This document shows, in pieces, positions 62,351-64,000 of a DNA stretch of 64,000 bases. Within the stretch, counting starts at the first letter, position 1, and each line of letters starts with the position of its first letter. This DNA is from DASYXZ01 sp035308965 (lineage in GTDB: Bacteria; Acidobacteriota; Terriglobia; UBA7540). A program made the position numbers and the translations under genes. The DNA lies in contig DATGFN010000066.1 in assembly GCA_035308965.1 (NCBI GenBank), forward strand, positions 1-64,000. Reading direction: 5' to 3'. The notes under the pieces are model-generated. The model ran no database searches and had not been told where the DNA came from. It saw only the letters and a list, made by a program, of their open reading frames with translations.

Positions 62351-63337
62351 ATGACCACTCGAGCCATCACTTATGCAGAAGCGATCCGGGAAGCACATGC
62401 TCAGTTGCTTTCCACCGATCCGAGAGTTTTCATCATTGGCCAGGGGCTATGGAGTCCCTGGTATGCCGGGACCAGTCTGAAGGACATCGACAAGGAATTC
62501 GGGCGGGACCGGGTCATCGACTCGCCTGTGAGTGAGAATGCCACAACGGGGGCCGCCATCGGCGCCGCCATTGCCGGCATGCGCCCCATCGTTTTCCATC
62601 CGCGGATGGACTTCATGCTGCTCGCATTCGATACGATTATCAATCAGGCCGCAAACTGGTCTTACATTTTTGGCGGCCAGGTAAGCGTCCCGATTGTGAT
62701 ACGGGCTACCATCAACCGGGGGGGCCAGCAAGGGGCACAACATTCGCAAGCAATTCAGGCATTTTTCATGCACGTCCCCGGTATCAAGGTGGTGATGCCT
62801 GGAACCGCCTACGATGCCAAAGGACTCTTGATTGCCGGCATCCAGGACGGCAACCCCGTGATGTATATCGACGATCGATGGCTTTATGAAGAACGAGGCG
62901 AGGTTCCGGAGGAAATATTCACGGTCGCAATCGGAAAGGCTGCTCTGCGCAGAAAGGGGTCCGATGTCACTATTGTCGCCACTTCCTACATGGCGGCAAA
63001 GTCCATCGAAGCGGCCCGAATATTGAGCGAGGAGCATATCGACGCGGAGCTGATTGACCTGCGCTCCATTAAGCCCTGGGACCAGGAGATGGTCCTCTCC
63101 TCGGTGGCCAAGACTGGACGACTGGTGATTGCGGACGCGGCATGGGGAACCGGTGGGGTGGCAGCGGAGATTGCCGCAACTGTGGGTTCCCAGGTATTCG
63201 ATCGCCTGAAAGCGCCGATCCAGCGGCTCTGCCTTCCGGATGCTCCCGCTCCTACCAGCGCTGCGCTCGAAGGAGCTTATTACTTGAAAGCCTCCCAAAT
63301 AGTCTCGGCGGTCCAAGGCTTGCTCGTTTCGAAGTGA
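62351..63337 (+). CDS. TPP-dependent dehydrogenase E1-beta-like
   Basis: 328 residues of the E1-beta/transketolase-C family. DSPVSENATTGAAIGAAIAG, GGQVSVPIVIRATINRGGQQ and GAQHSQAIQAFFMHVPGIKVVMPG are the E1-beta blocks; the C-terminal half has AELIDLRSIKPWD. It pairs with the alpha subunit upstream. With no E2, it would keep or pass on a hydroxyethyl-type group from a 2-keto acid. Confidence 0.88.
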   Translation: MTTRAITYAEAIREAHAQLLSTDPRVFIIGQGLWSPWYAGTSLKDIDKEFGRDRVIDSPVSENATTGAAIGAAIAGMRPIVFHPRMDFMLLAFDTIINQAANWSYIFGGQVSVPIVIRATINRGGQQGAQHSQAIQAFFMHVPGIKVVMPGTAYDAKGLLIAGIQDGNPVMYIDDRWLYEERGEVPEEIFTVAIGKAALRRKGSDVTIVATSYMAAKSIEAARILSEEHIDAELIDLRSIKPWDQEMVLSSVAKTGRLVIADAAWGTGGVAAEIAATVGSQVFDRLKAPIQRLCLPDAPAPTSAALEGAYYLKASQIVSAVQGLLVSK

Positions 63338-63351
63338 ACGGAGGATTTAAT

Positions 63352-64000
63352 TTGCCAAGAAAGTTTGACCTTTACACGCGCACCAATCAATTCATTATTG
63401 ACGGGCTCATATTTGCGTCCTCATTTACGGTGGCGTACGCTTTTCGTTTCGAAGGAGTGCCCGATTGGCCTCACTTTAAGCAGTTGCTCCTATGGCTGCC
63501 CTATTTGGTGGCCGCCCGCCTGTATGTCAATTGGAAGCTCGGGATATATAAGTTCATCTGGCGCTATGTTTCCCTCAATGACGCCCTGGCCATTGCCCGG
63601 TCCCTTGCGGTGGTCTCGGGGGTGTTACTCGCTCTGCGATTTCTTTATCCTGGTCAGGCTGTCTTTGCCGCACGATTCCATGTTCCGCTGAGCGTGATCG
63701 TTCTTGAATACCTCCTGTCGCTCGCGGGATGTCTTGGCGGCAGAGCCCTCCGCCGAATCCTCTACCAGCGCAAAACAATATCGTCCCCGGATTCGCCAAA
63801 GCGCGCCAGGATTCTCATCATAGGGGCGGGCCAGGCGGGAGTCCGGCTGGCCCAGGAAATGGAGGCCCAGCGTTTGGCCCAAACGGTTGGGTTTCTGGAC
63901 GACAACCCCAAGAAAATTGGCTCGGTCATTAATCGCGTTCGTGTGCTCGGTCCAACAAGTATTTTGCCTTCGGCCGTGAGAGAGCACGATGTGGATCAGG
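63352..64000 (+). CDS. CapD/FlaA1-type nucleotide-sugar dehydratase (partial)
   Basis: Starts at a TTG (63352) seven bases after GGAGG and continues past the window edge with about 216 residues visible. A membrane N-terminus with about four hydrophobic segments (LIFASSFTVAYAFRF, LLLWLPYLVAARLYV, VVSGVLLALRFLY, VLEYLLSLAG) precedes the nucleotide-binding IIGAGQAGVRLAQEM (~162) and VGFLDDNPKKIG. This is the long membrane-bound form of the 4,6-dehydratase/epimerase family (WbpM, CapD) acting on UDP-GlcNAc-type sugars; the catalytic half lies beyond the edge. Confidence 0.85.
   Translation, partial: MPRKFDLYTRTNQFIIDGLIFASSFTVAYAFRFEGVPDWPHFKQLLLWLPYLVAARLYVNWKLGIYKFIWRYVSLNDALAIARSLAVVSGVLLALRFLYPGQAVFAARFHVPLSVIVLEYLLSLAGCLGGRALRRILYQRKTISSPDSPKRARILIIGAGQAGVRLAQEMEAQRLAQTVGFLDDNPKKIGSVINRVRVLGPTSILPSAVREHDVDQ

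Noticed and set aside
1..64000. CRISPR arrays, tRNA or rRNA genes, prophage or insertion sequences
   Set aside because: None were recognised: there are no regularly spaced repeats, no cloverleaf seen, and no transposase or integrase motifs. Small RNA genes could still be missed by eye.

Overview
This 64 kb window is chromosomal DNA from a GC-rich, Gram-negative-type bacterium. It has lipoprotein and exported c-type cytochrome signals, an outer-membrane Wza-type exporter, sigma-54 regulation, UpxY-type antitermination, a BON lipoprotein, DUF3309 and tandem UspA proteins. That mixture would fit an Acidobacteriota-like soil lineage. This is inference only, because no rRNA, tRNA or other taxonomic marker is visible. 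The gene order looks like an ordinary chromosome. I saw no phage, plasmid, CRISPR or insertion-sequence transposase.

The left part (1-25 kb) is a patchwork of housekeeping, stress and regulatory genes. It holds small membrane proteins, a sigma-54 activator with a degenerate receiver, a lone receiver protein, a serine hydrolase, a UPF0173 metal hydrolase, a YVTN propeller protein, a DUF971 protein beside an Mrp/ApbC ATPase, and a cystathionine beta-synthase. A vapBC pair, a thymidine kinase-like protein, a TetR regulator with a perfect operator, two related cytochromes c around a tandem UspA protein, and a large secreted Asp-box protein follow. A three-gene minus-strand glycosylation unit (epimerase, GT2, GT-C; 11.3-15.0 kb) sits inside this part. 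Intergenic regions carry several palindromic repeats, including an 84 bp element with perfect 16 bp ends.

From 25.7 to 30.9 kb there is a tandem-PilZ protein, then a minus-strand unit of GT2, DegT aminotransferase, GT-C-like membrane protein and methyltransferase with overlapping ends.

From 31.4 kb to the right edge lies a large plus-strand exopolysaccharide/O-antigen locus. RfbC and an UpxY/NusG-like antiterminator lead into a Wza exporter, a Wzc-type tyrosine kinase with a tyrosine-rich tail, a TPR protein, an O-antigen ligase-like protein and RfbA. A TylF-type methyltransferase, a Wzx flippase and a class I methyltransferase follow. Next come two paralogous Wzy-like polymerases (44.3 and 48.2 kb) separated by a fibre-like exported protein. 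A fragment of a second fibre gene survives after the second polymerase, so a polymerase+fibre cassette was duplicated. Then follow a CDP-deoxysugar module (RfbF, RfbG, epimerase, reductase, C-methyltransferase), three GT2 enzymes, an epimerase, a methyltransferase, the initiating sugar transferase, an aldo/keto reductase, an orphan E1-alpha/E1-beta pair, and the start of a CapD/FlaA1-type protein cut by the window edge. Together these can activate unusual, possibly carbon-branched deoxysugars, assemble them on a lipid carrier, flip, polymerise and export them.
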